Counted from the first letter of the stretch, positions 50,114-61,869 are shown. The stretch is DNA of 64,000 bases from Albifimbria verrucaria (GCA_020081605.1 JAHREC010000049.1:2976001-3040000); one strand, 5' to 3'. Translations and numbers: made by a program. Notes: a model not told the origin generated them from the sequence alone.

Positions 50114-52120
50114 ATGTCGCCGCCGGTTCCTGAGCCTGCGCAGCAGCAGCAGCCGCAGCAGTCGTCGGGCGCCAGCAGCGCCAGCAGCAACGACTCCAAG
50201 TCCACCACTCCCGCGCCCTCCAGCGCAACGTCCAACGCTTCCCAGGCAACTTCATCGTCCTCGGCCCCTGCCGAAGATGCCCACACCTGCAAGTGGAATG
50301 CCTGTGGCCAAAAGTTCACCAGCCCCGAGACTCTCTATGTAAGCCGTTTCCCGCCATTCGCATGCTGGCCGTTGTAAAAAACGCCGTTTATACATGCATG
50401 ACGCGATGAAAAGCAAGAGCTAACCTTGCGCTTCAGGAGCATATCTGTGAGCGCCATGTTGGACGCAAGAGCACCAACAACCTCAACCTTACTTGCCAGT
50501 GGAACTCATGCCGCACCACTACGGTGAAGCGTGACCACATCACCTCGCACATTCGTGTCCATGTAAACCTTAAGCCTCACAAGTGCGAGTTTTGCGGCAA
50601 GTCCTTCAAGAGACCCCAGGATCTTAAGAAGCACGTCAAGGTATGTGAATTAAGAATTCATCGCTTGATTTTCCCTAATCAAAGCTCTCATGCTGACTTG
50701 GACTGCTTCAGACACATGCCGACGACTCAGTTCTGACCCGGCCTGGCCCGGATTCTCAGGGCGGCCTCAACTACAGACCTCAGGTGCCCAAGGGTGAGCA
50801 ACATCCCGTATGAGATCTCCTTATCTTCTTTCTGTGTGCTAACCCAGCTCTTTCCCAGGCCCTACAAGCTACTACGACCACAGTGGCCAGATGAGAACTA
50901 CCGCCGCGGCCTTCTCTCACTCTGGTCACCCTGGTGGTTACTATGCGCCTCAGCCATCCACCAACTATGGCCTCTACTTCAACCAGCCTCCTCTGAACTC
51001 CAGGACGGAGCATCTTGGTTACAGCGCGGCTGGTGGCTACGACCGTAAGCGCACCTATGACATGGTCGATGACTTCTTCGGCAATGCCAAGCGTCGTCAG
51101 ATCGACCCATCCTCGTACGCTCAGATTGGCCGCTCCTTGCTGCCGCTCCATGGATCGCTTTCCATCCCCAACGGACCTATGTCCGCCACTGAGCAGTACA
51201 TGCCTCACCACGCTGCCTCCGCTGTCGTTCACGGACCCGCTGCCCCAACTCAGAACCCTCTGGCTCAGCAGTACTACCTGCCCATGCCCAACGCCAGGAC
51301 CCAGAAGGATCTCGTCCAGCTCGACACTCTCCTTGGCCAGATGCAGGATACCATCTACGAGAACGCGAGCCACGCCACATCGGGTGTTCATTCGCACGCC
51401 AACGACAACGGCTTTGGCACGTACCGCGCTAGCCCATCGCCCACATCTATACACCGTGGTGGTGTGTCCGGCGGTATTCCTGTGACCGATTCCTACCAGG
51501 CCGTATCCGCTGCTAGCATGGCGTCGCCACTCACTGCCATCTCTTCCACCGGAACACCTGCCGTGACACCACCTTCAAGCTCCATGTCGTACACTTCCGG
51601 CCATTCTCCTAGCCCCTCCTCCTCTGCCATGTCTCCTCAGTCGCGCCATAGCTCGATGGCTTCCTCCCTGATGTACCCTACCCTGCCCACCACTCTGCCT
51701 GCGGTGAGCCAAGGGTTCGGCCAGTCTGCCACCGCGACCTTGGGACCTAGCTTTGAGAGCAATGAGCGCCGCCGCTACTCGGGTGGCATGCTCCAGAGGG
51801 CCCGAGGCCCGCTGCCTCTCCCTGGTGGCGAGGACCACAGTGCGGCATCCACGCCTAAGAACAACGACTCTGCTCTCTCCGTCGGATCTCCCTCTTCGGA
51901 GTCTGACGTAAGCGAGGCAACTCGCGAGCGAGAGGAGCAGTACGATCGCTGGTTGGAGAACATGCGCGTCATCGAGACACTGCGCGAGTATGTCCGGGGA
52001 CGACTTGAGCGCCGTGACTTCATTGGTGAGAGCGAGGGCTCCGGGGCTCACCGGCCTCAGCGGGACGCGGATGCCATGGACATCGACGCCAAGAGCCCAA
52101 GGAGCGTGCCGAGGAAATGA
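50114..52120 (+). CDS. pacC: pH-response transcription factor PacC
   Basis: Four exons (50114-50338, 50437-50640, 50712-50793, 50859-52120) give an intact protein of 590 residues. A Gln/Ser/Ala-rich start leads into three C2H2 fingers at about residues 59-144: [43 protein letters not shown] and [17 protein letters not shown]. The DNA-binding stretch [20 protein letters not shown] is the hallmark of PacC/Rim101. Downstream are a [18 protein letters not shown] basic segment, a Pro/Ser-rich region, and a C-terminal acidic regulatory part ([21 protein letters not shown]). PacC is made inactive, clipped by the Pal pathway and proteasome at alkaline pH, then activates alkaline-expressed genes in the nucleus. 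Introns split finger 1 and follow finger 3. No frame break is seen. Confidence 0.97.
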
Positions 52121-52179
52121 ACACTCCTCGCGAGGGTTCATCCCTGTACCCCATCCTGCGCATGCCCGGATCTTAGGCT

Positions 52180-53800
52180 AGTGCGCTACTGGGTTTTCGT
52201 TTCATGACCGGTTTGAGGTTGTACGATTATGGACGGCTTGAAGTTTTACGAGGAAGAACGGCTCCTATCATGATGACCTGAAAGTTTTTGTTTCTATGCT
52301 TCATTTACATTCTTGGTTGATGTCTCACACATGGGGCTGCACCGATTTAAGTCTTGGAAAAAAAGAAACTCGGGCACTGGCAATGGAATGCACGTTGCAT
52401 GTGACGCCCCGCCAGGGTATTTGTTCGCGTTTCGGGTGTAGATACCTTTGAATACTTATGTCGTTACGGAAGGATAGCGGAACCAAAAGGCAGCGGTATG
52501 TAGTGGACATGCCATAGTTTGGAACAATGCCAAGTTTTTCTTTGCCCTTGAGAAATGAAGTAACCCATGTGCCGGTGCGTCAGTGATGAAATGATGACTG
52601 AGGAGTGTTGCACCTCTGGAAGGGGTGAGTGGGTAGGGTAGGGTAGGGCAGGTGGCCTGATGGATGAGTTGAGATGAGTAAGTGAGTGGGAGGGAAAGTC
52701 AAGTGAGTGGGTGAATAACGAGCTGACGGACGGGCCTTGGATAAGTGGTCGTGGTTGAGAGGATGGGAGAGGAGAGAAGAGGCCGCCCTAGCTATATGCG
52801 CTGAGCAACTGACAAGGAGCCCTGGCGTCGAAAAAGGTTTGCTGCATACCCCGCCCATGCAGTGTAACCGCTGCCACAACGTGGGCTGGTCGATCTGAAC
52901 TGAAGAGGAACGGCTGAGCGTGGGCGGCGAGTCTCGTAAGCCCGTGTTCGCCAAGATGCAGAGGCGGCGGGCCGGTTCCCCTGCTGCAGGGTTTCGTCTG
53001 ATCGATTGATTGTTGACGGTCTTCGCATCTTACGCGACCAGCCGAGCCGCTCACGCCTCGTACCAGTACGATGGGCGCGCGTACACGGACACACAGTGAC
53101 ACATACTCACACCATTCCCACTCCCACGCGCGGGTCCTCGCTCCGGTCCCGCGTTTGTGCAGCATGCAGCAGCAGCCGGCCAGTTATGGACTTTTTGGCG
53201 GCCAGGCACGGGATTCAGGAACCGGACGATAAACAATGCCTGCTAAGTCCCAGCACGTTTACACTGGCTGGGCGATGAATGGACACCCGAGGAGAGATCC
53301 ATGTTTGTGAACAAGCCACCCCGTGGCCACGACGAGCCTTCCGATGGAAAGAGCGTGGGTGCGTGACCAACCGATCTTTCCCTTAAGCGAGGTGCTTTCC
53401 CGATTCGATTTGAGTCAATCAGTTTTTCACTGGCTTGACTAAGGAGAAGGGAAGGGCCGGGGAAGCAACGGGCAGGCGCGGCATCTCTCCATTACGGCGG
53501 CAGGTGCAAACGACAAAGCGAGGCTGGAGCGCGGCGGTGATTCAGAGCAGGAATGACGTTCGCGAACACGTCTCAGCTTAGAGGGAAGGTACGAAGGCGC
53601 TACCATCGCCATAGACAAAGAGACGATGGCTTCGCGTATAAACTGACCGGTCTGCTCTCTGGGAATTGCTGATCTTACCTCTCCCCAGTGCCTGGCTGCT
53701 TACATCCGAACGAGTTCAATTACAGTTACGCAACCGATTCCGACTCGTCGCCCAGCTCAACAACCTCACAGCCTTGCCACGGCTCGGAAGTCAGCACAAT
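52180..53800. other. Intergenic region between pacC and the cysteine-rich gene
   Basis: Contains the pacC 3' flank and the promoter of the next gene. A GGGTA-type repeat is at 52631-52650. No supported gene. Confidence 0.5.
53637..53642 (+). promoter_or_regulatory. TATA box of the three-domain cysteine-rich gene
   Basis: TATAAA lies 180 bp before the start codon. The neighbouring cysteine-rich gene also has a TATA box. Confidence 0.5.
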
Positions 53801-53821
53801 CCAGGCTCTCATCCTTGAACC

Positions 53822-54634
53822 ATGCAGCCTATTCTCGTTGCCCTTGTCCTCATGGGCACCGCCCTAGCCCTGCCGGCTGCAGAGCAAGGTGTTATCATTG
53901 ACGACTGCTGCTGCTGCTGCGACATCTCCAAAGGTGCCATCTCGTGCACCGAAGGCATCCCCAGAGCCAATGCTTCTGCGCTGCCGTCGTCTGCCCTGCC
54001 AATGCACCTACCATCTTCCCCGGCGTGGCCCCACGTCCTACCGTCTTCCCCGGCGTCCCCGCAGCCCAACCCGGCCCCGATTGCCTTCCCACCACCACCC
54101 CCAGCACCCTGGTGGTGGGATCTCTTGACCGGAGCCAACAGCGGCGCTCCCAAGAGTGACTGCTGCTGCTGCAACCCGAGCCTTGGAGCCATTAGCTGTC
54201 AGAAACAGTCCGGCATCTGCATCTGTCCAGCCGTTGCCTGCCCAGCTAACGCTCCCACCATCTGGCCCAACGGTGATGGACCAGTCCGGACCCCAATCCC
54301 CATCGTTCCCATCACGCCGCAGACGACCAGGCCAGCCATCCTGCCAATCATCTCACCGCTGATTGCACCACTACCTCTGCTTTCTCTTTTCCCACGGGAT
54401 GTTCCGGAGCAGGCTACCTAGGATGTAGCCAACGGCCCGTCGCGGCTAGGGCCGGCACCAACGCCAACGACGACTCCAGCAGAGGAACCCTGCTGCTGCT
54501 GCGACATTGCAAAGGAGAGGATTGCATGTGAAATGAAAAAGCCAGACGACTGTATCTGCGCGCTCGTCATGTGTCCACCGGGTGCACCAACCGTGTGGCC
54601 GACAAGCACCATGCCATCAGCAGCCACAATCTGA
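53822..54634 (+). CDS. Secreted protein with three eight-cysteine domains
   Basis: The first 19 residues (MQPILVALVLMGTALALPA) form a signal peptide. Three repeats follow, each with the spacing C4-x8-C-x(6-8)-C-x-C-x4-C-P. Repeat 1 starts at 53906 (five Cys in a row), repeat 2 at 54161 and repeat 3 at 54491 (four Cys each). Each ends in CP-x2-APT-[I/V]-[F/W]-P and is separated by Pro-rich linkers, one with WWW. The Cys runs are (TGC)n repeats. The chain should be an extracellular, disulfide-rich protein; I do not recognise the family and assign no function. Two breaks exist: a frame change at the CCCC run 53959-53962 with a return near 54060, and an in-frame TAG at 54419-54421 between repeats 2 and 3. 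The TAG could be an intron acceptor (CTACCTAG), an error, or a true early stop. Confidence 0.6.
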
Positions 54635-54989
54635 GAGGATGACGGCCCTCTGTCATGATGAAGGGATTGGGAAGGGGTCATGGAAGGGGACATGGGAGGA
54701 ACCTTGAGAAGGATTTATGGGCGTAATCACAAGACTAATCGTACTGGGGATTGTGAGAGCCGTGGTTGAGGCTCTTGAGTAGAGGGTATGGGTATCATCA
54801 TTGGGATTGTCATGATTTACACGGCGCAAACGAGTGGTATATGGAATGGTATCGACCCTGTGAGGTCTGGAGAGTTAGCTTTAGCTTACACAAAAACGAT
54901 GCAATGTTTTTCATCTCGAATCATCCGATTTCACGAAGTTGACGGCTAGGTGCGGCTCTTCATCGTTAGACGCACGGTGTGGTCTGTAG

Positions 54990-55049
54990 GGTTGTAGCCA
55001 AGTACATCGTCTGCATGGTTGTAGCCAAGTGCATCTGCGCATGGTTGTA
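54990..55049. repeat. Direct repeats between the two cysteine-rich genes
   Basis: GGTTGTAGCCAAGTACATC at 54990-55008 recurs at 55017-55035 with one change, and a third partial copy (GGTTGTA) starts at 55043. The period is 26-27 bp. Each full unit contains GCCAAG, the PacC hexamer. Confidence 0.75.
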
Positions 55050-55194
55050 AACGTCAATCCCGGCCTGCAAACATCCCAACGATATTTGCTTGGCGAGGCG
55101 AGGGCTTCATTCACCGAGTGCTGACGTGGGCTGACCAGTCGTACGAGGCTCCGATGGGTGTAGATATCTTGCATTGAAGGACGAAGAGCTCGAC

Positions 55195-55202
55195 TATAAA
55201 TA
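55195..55202 (+). promoter_or_regulatory. TATA box of the single-domain cysteine-rich gene
   Basis: TATAAATA lies about 119 bp upstream of ATG 55314, in line with a strongly expressed fungal gene. Confidence 0.6.
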
Positions 55203-55313
55203 GTGCTGCCGTCGCGAGGTTTGTCCAACCGTTTGAAGCATCAAGACAGCACCGTCTCGCATAAGCCATCTTCAGCATCCTCAACCACCAACCAAACCAA
55301 TCCACCAGACAAG

Positions 55314-55534
55314 ATGCGCTTCACGTCTCTCATCGCAACCTCCATGGCCCTCTGCGGCGCCATGGTCGCCGCAGCTCCTCCGGTGGCAAGCCGTGCTGCT
55401 GCTGCGACCTGACGGTCAACCAGACGGTTTGCCATCTGATCCCCTTCAACGAGGGCTGCTTCTGCGTGGCTGTGGTGTGCCCGGACGACGCAAACGCCGA
55501 CGAGCCCAAGAAGGACGCGCCTAAGCAGCAGTAA
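55314..55534 (+). CDS. Small secreted protein with one eight-cysteine domain
   Basis: Starts MRFTSLIATSMALCGAMVAAA, a signal peptide of about 20 residues. After a Pro-Pro-Val segment one copy of the same domain follows: four Cys in a row at 55394-55405, eight residues, Cys, eight residues, Cys-Phe-Cys, four residues, Cys-Pro. A short acidic/Lys tail ends at TAA 55532. The mature protein is about 55 residues. The frame as written stops early; one extra G at the GG 55385-55386 restores it. The domain spacing matches the three repeats of the neighbour about 680 bp upstream on the same strand, so the two genes probably arose by duplication and domain gain or loss. Function is unknown; small, secreted and Cys-rich proteins can be effectors or cell-surface proteins, but nothing here decides. 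Confidence 0.62.
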
Positions 55535-55539
55535 AGAGG

Positions 55540-58500
55540 CTGAAACACGGGTGACCCGGTAGGGCGGACAGTGTCTGTGAGTACATAGTTTCCTATAGTC
55601 TGCTAACTGTGGGTTGGAATGCTGCGAATGTCTACCTGCCCCCACTCGGAGGTCCAGTCTTGTTTGGTGAAGTTTGCGAACGAGGCTTGGGGGTAGAGCT
55701 TGAGCACATGGGCTGAGAAACGAGGCACGTTGTTGTCATGCTGGGGTTAACCAAGCTTGTTTTAAAATTTTAGGTTCGAGCAGAATCGTATGTGACAAAT
55801 AGTCGGTCCGGCATCGCCAGCGGACGGCCATTCGAATGACTAAGGATTTTCAACCGACGGGGCTGGAGGCGACATGGTGCAGCTCGGGACGGCGCGAGCG
55901 AGTTGGCAGATCCTAAGGACTTTACTTCTTGTTCATAACTACACTTGGTGAAGGGGACGGAAAGTGTGCTTTTTACAGGAGGTGGTTTGGTGAAGGGAGA
56001 GAGTGTGTTGGTTTGACGTCAGCGGAGGGTGTTATCAGATGTCTGTCTGTTGTGTAGCAGAGAACGAAAATAGCCAAAAGGAATAAAACCGACGACAAAA
56101 GCTTCTAGATGAATTCCAAAGCCTCATGTGACGTGGAGCCACGGCAGAGAAATAGAGGGAAGCAAAGTACCCAGATGTAGGCTATCGGGGTCACATCCGG
56201 CCTAGCTTCTGGCACGGTGGTGCTAGTTCCGGTAGCTTCGGAGCCGACTCATGAGATCGGTGGTCGGAATAGAAGCTACGGCGCACGGTAGGTCAAATGC
56301 ATTGGCGAGCCGCCCTAAAAGGATGGGCCAGGCAGGATGGAAACGCCAAGAAGGCCTAGAAACCGAAAAAGAGGGTTCCGACCCCGTCCATGACGAGAGA
56401 GAAATTCTTCCGGGGCCCTCACTGGGGAGCCGGGGAGACGTAGGAGCCCGATGTGGACGCAGCACCAATAAGTGACAGTACATAGTAACAGTGACGGTGA
56501 CCAGCGATATACCGACAAGGTGATGGCACGCACGCACACACACACACACGCACGCTTGTCTGCTTACACAACCACATGCACACATGCACACACACAAGAT
56601 TGTCGCCGGACATTATCGGTGGGGTTCGCCATGGTGGATTTTTCGTTTGTCGCTATCGTGCTCAGGCCCCCTTCCGCGTGGTATTTCGAGCCTGGGTGGT
56701 TCCGTATCGAGGCGACAGCCCGAGAGCTCGATCATGGGAGCGCGCTCACACCCCCGTTTCGGGGATTGTTGCCCTCATGGCGCCCGGGTCTTTGTTCCTT
56801 GTGCGTCATTCATTTTTTATGGCCTTGTGATGCATTTTCCGCCTGGGCCTATTTCCATAGGCGCGCGTTATCGGAGTATTGGCCCATTTTCCTTTTCTTT
56901 CCCCTGCTGCCGCCGCTGCGGTGAGCGAGCGGATGGTCGGTGCGGGCGGACAAGATTTGAGCTACTGCATACTATTTTACGAAGCTTCACTGATCTTCCC
57001 CAGACGGTGGCGGCGTTAGGACAAAGTAGAAGCGAGCTGTCAGTGTGTTGGATTTGGGTGCTTGAAGTGACAGCTTAGGGTGGAAACAAAAAGAGATGGA
57101 AATTTCAATCCCGGAGATGCTGTTTTCATGCTTGCATCAATGCGATTATCTAAGGGTTTTAGCAGGGCTACGACTCATCGATGCGAGGGCTTTGTTGATC
57201 GTTTGAGCCGGGGAGCAATGACTCGATCGGATTATACGTCGTCGGAGTCTGCCGTGCTGCGAGCACCGCGGACCCGTCAGGCAGACGTAGCGGCGGCCTT
57301 AGGGCGCTTGGCTCGTGGGCTTGCTGGCATTCGATTAGCTCCAACTGGTTTTCCTGCTTGCCGGCCAGGGACTAGATCAGAAGAGCCCTGCGGCGCAGAT
57401 CTACGCGCATGTAAGCAAGATCCGTCTGGGCTGCTGCCATATTCGTAATCTTACCCGTTTCACGGACCCATGGCCGGGGAGAGTGTCTTGAAACCGGAGA
57501 ATGTAACCCTTTCCAGCCTTGATCTGGGCATCATTTGCCATGGGCAGGGAAGGGGGCCAGCAAAAGGCGACTTGGGGTAGGATGAGGAGGAGGAGAGAGG
57601 AGGAGAGTGAGAGGGAAAAAAAAAGGAACAAGGTACACTAAGCTGAAGTTGTGGTGCATATTGGCTCGCAGTCAGCTCAGCAAGCTATTACTTGTTCCCT
57701 GCTTCGTACGGCTGATTGGACTTGTTCCTTGATTTCCGTTCATTTCATTTTCACGTCGTCTCTGCTTGTTTACCCAGCGTTCTAGAAGCGAAACCAGTAC
57801 TATGTAGCTTATCCATTTGCATGACGTGCCGTTGGTTGATGGGCTCCGGGAAACTGGAATTGACAGGCAGCTTGTTATAATTCGACCCCGATTGGGCGGG
57901 TCGTTGAATGATCTGAGCCTCGGCACTTTGCAGACTGGAGCTGGATCATTTCCCGTTTTTCCTTGCACCCCGGAGAGGAGAGGAAGAGAGAGAGAGAGTG
58001 AGAGAGATCGGCTCGATCCCCAGTGTTTCATCAAGGCTTTCCAATACGGATAGGACAGGACGCCATACCTTAGGCATAGGCACAGTCACCTTCTGCCTCT
58101 ACCGGGGCGAGGCGAAGCTCCCAGGCTAAAGTTCTGACCTGCGGTCCGGCGCCACGGGCCATTTTTTATTTCTGACATCCGCCTTCAGACCTTCTTCTAG
58201 TCTTCCATTTTGCATTTTCTCTGCCACACCCTCCCATCTAACACTCGCCTCAACTGTCTCTTTGCTGTATTCTTTTTCCCAAGATTCCAGGACGCCCCCT
58301 ACCCACTCCCTGACACTCTCCCCCTTTTCCCACGAATAAGAGGATCTGAGGCTTCGTCATTCACATCTGGTGCTCCCTGACCGTTCAACTTACCAGATCC
58401 TCGGTCAAGCCCAAGGTGTGCCCCCAAGATACCAACCTTGAATCGTCGATACCGGGGTCCTCGTTCGGCCATTCTGCCGGTTGTTCTGGATCTGAATTAA

Positions 58501-58895
58501 AACAGGACCCCTTCTCTTTCTCTCCCTAGACACCCCCTCCTCCTTCTCTTTCTCTCACCTCCCAGAGGCCGAGAGCCGCCAAATTTCCCTACTATAGCAT
58601 CCGCCTCACGAAACATCGACCTCTCGCCTTGGTCGGCGTCTGACCCAGTTCTTTTTTTTTCCTCTTCACCCGTTCCCAACATCCGGTGCTTGGCCCGCTT
58701 TCTTCGGCTCAACTTAGTGTGTCCATCTGTCGCGTGCTTGGCCTGCATGGTTAGTTATTAATTAACGGCGTCTTTCTTTGGGCCTTGATCGACCTGAGCC
58801 AAAGGTCCCGCGACATCCGCCCTCTCCGACTAGTCAAACTGGCCCTTCTCCCCGGATGTCGTCGATACCAACGGCCTTCTGATCCTTTCTCCCTG
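55540..58895. other. Gene-free region of about 3.3 kb
   Basis: A CA/CG dinucleotide-type repeat is at 56528-56555. From about 58180 the plus strand becomes pyrimidine-rich, as in fungal promoters and leaders, ahead of the zinc-cluster gene. No supported gene. Confidence 0.5.
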
Positions 58896-58900
58896 CTCGG

Positions 58901-61853
58901 ATGCCTCCTACACTCTCTCCTCCTACATGGATCCCCGCTGACGCCCCTCGACTCCGACGACCATGCCTCGCCTGTTGCCCTCACGGCCGGCTCTCCCTCA
59001 CCCTCTATCAAACGCAGACGCACCGCATCCAGCTTGATGGAGTGCTGTCGTACCTGCCGCTTGCGCAAGGTATGTTTATATCCCCATCTGATGCCCGCTT
59101 ACTCGTTCAACGATCATCGTTTGCTTACTCCATCCTTTCCACTCTTCTGCAGGTCAAGTGCACTGGTAATCCTGGTAACGCACCGTGCACCAACTGCGCA
59201 AGGCTTGACCTTTCCTGTAGCTTTACCAGCTCCGACGGACATTGGGAGTCATCCGGTAAGACGATTCGAATTGCCTTGCTGCATCCTGAGACTTCGGGTG
59301 TCGCGGGTTGGGGAACTCCCTTGAGCTGACCTTTCTCAACAGACAAAGTATCCAGGACGACGCCCTCGCAAAGCCACACCGAGGCCGGCACCTTGAGAAA
59401 AAGGGCACAGCGGGCATGCCGGCAGTGTCATTCCCACAAGACGAAGTGCTCCGGTGACCTGCCCAGGTGCAAACGTTGTGATGCCGCCAACCTGCCTTGC
59501 GAGTACACGCCCGCAAAGCGCAAGTTTGCCAACGTCCCCGTCAAAGCATCGCCCAATGCCGAAGACCATCCATCCTCCGGTCCTGTCTCCATCAAGTCGC
59601 AAGATGTGGTTAGCCCGTCCAGCAGTGCGGCCGGTGCCACGGCAAGCTTTCCCATGACCATTGACGTCTCTGTCTTGTCTGCCGAGTTTGTCTACCTGCC
59701 TCAATTTGTCTTTTCGGAGTGTTTGCTGACGTCCCATGATTCATGATAGGGAATTGCTTATCCGTAAGCATATACTGCTTCGGCATGTAGACGCCTATTT
59801 TGAGCATCTGTATTGGATTCCGTGCTTGGGCTTCCTGCATCCGGAGAGCACTTACCGCCAGATACAGGTACGTTAAAGGCTTCCATGTGTCAGTCCCTGT
59901 GGGTTTGCTTGTTAACACCAACGTCTGTAGGAAGGCACTTTCAGCCCCGCCCAAGCCGCCGCCGTATGCGCCATCGCCAGCGTTTTTGTCGAGCCTGGCG
60001 AGGCCAGCAGGAATTTGGTAGGAAATGCAGCGATCAGGTCGAGTTTCATCTTTTCCGCAACATCTACCGGTTCGACGAGGATTCCCTCATCCTCTATGCC
60101 CTCTGCGGCGCCTTCAACTTCCTCAACGGCTCCTTTGCCAAGTGCTGGCAATGTCTGGGCATCGCTACTCGTCTCATGCTGGGCCTCCAGGCCAACTGGG
60201 AGGTCGGTTCCCGGAAGGGACGTTTATCCAACAAGAGTGCCAGCGTCGTGTGGCGTGGCAAATTTTCACGATAGACCGACTGCTAGCCGGGGCTACGAGG
60301 AATACATCAGCTGCCGAGCCGAAAACATGAGGATAAGGCTTCCTTGCAATGAGGCGGCTTTCCGGGAGAATCGACCCGTAGTCGTGGACAGGCTTAGCGA
60401 CAGGCCGGGACAAGGACGTTCTGCTATTAACTTGCATGGACACCAGCTCCGAGTCATCGATCTCCGGCACCGGATCCAAGTGTGAGTGGTCACCTGCCTG
60501 ATGCCTAGGAAGTATAGCTGACCTGTAGTGGATAGTTTGACGAGAAAGGTCGAAATGACTTCTGGCTCTAACCCAACGAAGCTCGAACCTTCCAAGCTCA
60601 TGGCCGACATTAACGAACTGCAGAACGAACTGTCCCGGATCAACTTCTCGCTCCCAGAGGACCTGAGACTGAGTGACCAGAGCATTGCCCGATACATGAC
60701 CTCCCTGAACGATCGGGCTACGTCTTCCTGCAGACGCATCTTCTCGCCTGCCACATTGACCTCTATCGATTTGCGTTGCCCGGCTTGCGGGATCCCAAGT
60801 CGATCGATTTCCTTCAGAAACTCCCACGGGAGTTCATCATCAAATCCCAGAAGCAGGCAGTGGCACACGCCATCTGCCAGGCTCGATTCTGCGATGCCAT
60901 ACAGAAAGAGGTGGATAAGCAGCCTGGACTGGCGCACATAGCCGGCGACTGCACCATTGTGCATATGAGCACGCAATGTTTGCGGGTGCTGCTGATCGCC
61001 ATTCAGTATGGCCTGTATCGCGATCTCACCGACCATACAACTGCACCCCTGTGGAGGAATGAGCCCGCGGACGAGGCGCATATTCGTGGTTTGGTCAACA
61101 GCCTGTTCCGAATCAGCGACCCTTGGACTGAGATTCTTCCGATAGCTGGCGTGGCGGTACGTATTTTTGGGTTTGCTCTAATATCTCGGTACTAACTCTT
61201 GTATAGCACGAACGAAACAAGGCGATGGTTAGGGAGTTCGACAAAACCCGCCAGTTTGCAGACCAAAAAGGCACAGCAGGTTTCGCTGGCCCGCAGGCTT
61301 GCAAGAATACACGTCTTCCAGGACCGCATTTCATTCTTGAAGGCGCTCAGGCCGGAACGAGAGAGGAGGAGCAGAGAAGCCGAGCTGGAGATGCGGCGGC
61401 GGCGGATCGATGGTTCGCAGCAACGCAGTCCTCGGCCATTGGACCATTTGCAACTTCCAGACACGACGCGGAGCACGACACCGAACCCCGACCCCCGGCC
61501 TACCAATATTCCTGGCCCGTGCTCGCGGGACCTCGCCGAGCCCCGATGCGGCGTTCAACCCGTACTTTGACGACGATGACGATTCTGCCATGCAAGGACA
61601 GATGTGGCCTATTCCGGAAATGAACGCCATGGTGCCGGTTAGTCACCCGATGATGCCGGCTGGAGGGTTATCGATGATACCGCCGGGCGGCCAATCGGAC
61701 GGCCATATATTTCAGCAGACGTCGGCTCCACCGCCGCAGCAGGCACAATTTATACCACCACCGCAGGGCATATTTATGGGTGGTTACCCAAGCCAATATC
61801 AAGGTGGCCACGCTGATACCTCGACGTACATGCCTCAGACTAGCTTCGGTTGA
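58901..61853 (+). CDS. Transcription factor with two Zn2Cys6 clusters and a fungal_trans-like domain
   Basis: The first cluster (MECCRTCRLRK-VKCTGN, PCTNCARLDLSCSF) is split by an intron at 59070-59152. The second (RACRQCHSHKTKCSGDLP, RCKRCDAANLPCEYTP) follows a further intron at 59256-59342. After a Pro/Ser linker comes the middle homology region: YFEHLYWIPCLGFLHPES, YRQIQ-EGTFSPAQAAAVCAIASVF, DEDSLILYALCGAFNFLNG and CLGIATRLMLGLQ. Then come RVAWQIFTIDRLL and a long C-terminal region with acidic FDDDDD and a Pro/Gln/Gly tail ending YMPQTSFG at TGA 61851. It should act in the nucleus as a pathway-specific regulator; the target is unknown. The start is uncertain: ATG 58901 (MPPTLSPP) needs a frame change before the first cluster, while an upstream ATG at 58785 is in the cluster frame. 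Several one-base breaks lie between 59.9 and 61.6 kb. Confidence 0.82.
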
Positions 61854-61869
61854 ATACCACGAAGATGAA

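Noticed and set aside
49483..50133. 216-residue open frame overlapping the pacC leader
   Set aside because: A long frame on the opposite strand overlaps it, it runs past the pacC start codon in another frame, and it has no protein features.
52631..52650. GGGTAGGGTAGGGTAGGG-like run as a telomere remnant
   Set aside because: The fungal telomere unit is TTAGGG; here the period is five bases and the run is only 20 bp, so it is one of the local pentanucleotide repeats.
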